From CAYSHJ01 sp964589725 (GTDB taxonomy: Bacteria; Planctomycetota; Planctomycetia; Planctomycetales; Planctomycetaceae): a stretch of 5,611 bases of DNA. The stretch is from NCBI GenBank assembly GCA_964589725.1, contig CAZPUJ010000668.1, positions 1 to 5,611 on the forward strand, written 5' to 3'. Of this stretch, positions 5,595 to 5,611 are shown piece by piece. Positions within the stretch are counted from its first letter, which is position 1; each line of letters begins with the position of its first letter. The position numbers and the translations under genes are program-made. The notes under the pieces are model-generated. The model worked only from the letters and a program-made list of their open reading frames with translations. It had not been told where the DNA came from and did not search any database.

Positions 5595-5611
5595 CGGGAG
5601 TCGGGGGACGC

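Overview
The window looks like chromosomal DNA from a planctomycete (Planctomycetota). The clearest sign is a membrane-anchored protein with the order PSCyt1 - DUF1587 - DUF1595 - DUF1592 - DUF1588 - DUF1585, together with a Tat-exported DUF1552 protein. This pair is characteristic of that phylum. The GC-rich coding sequence (about 65-70% in the stretches I counted) and an N-terminal zinc ribbon of a style common in planctomycetes agree with this. I cannot name genus or species.

Minus-strand block (3679 down to 1). It starts with the 875-residue DUF1592-type di-heme protein (3679-1052). A type II toxin-antitoxin pair follows after only 38 bp: an 84-residue 'addiction module component' antitoxin (1013-759) and a 106-residue RelE/ParE toxin (762-442), overlapping by 4 bp (ATGA). 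After 107 bp comes the first 111 codons of a DUF1552 protein (334-1), which runs off the left edge. DUF1592 and DUF1552 genes are normally direct neighbours, so the toxin-antitoxin pair appears to sit inside that couple. All four genes point the same way and could be read from one transcript.

Divergent intergenic region (3680-3870). It separates the DUF1592 gene from a plus-strand flippase gene. It contains two similar, oppositely oriented -10-like elements and one imperfect inverted repeat.

Plus-strand block (3871-5415). A 514-residue polytopic membrane protein of the MurJ/MviN family. Several family signatures are present, but by hand alignment the two TM1 arginines essential in E. coli MurJ are missing, so its substrate may not be lipid II. 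A GC hairpin followed by five T's lies about 97 bp downstream as a likely terminator. The rest up to 5611 shows no convincing gene.

The main points for a second look are the toxin-antitoxin cassette between DUF1592 and DUF1552 with near-identical ribosome-binding sequences on both sides, the altered TM1 of the MurJ homologue, and the cytoplasmic zinc ribbon joined across a membrane helix to an exported cytochrome. I saw no RNA genes, CRISPR array, insertion sequence or phage gene.
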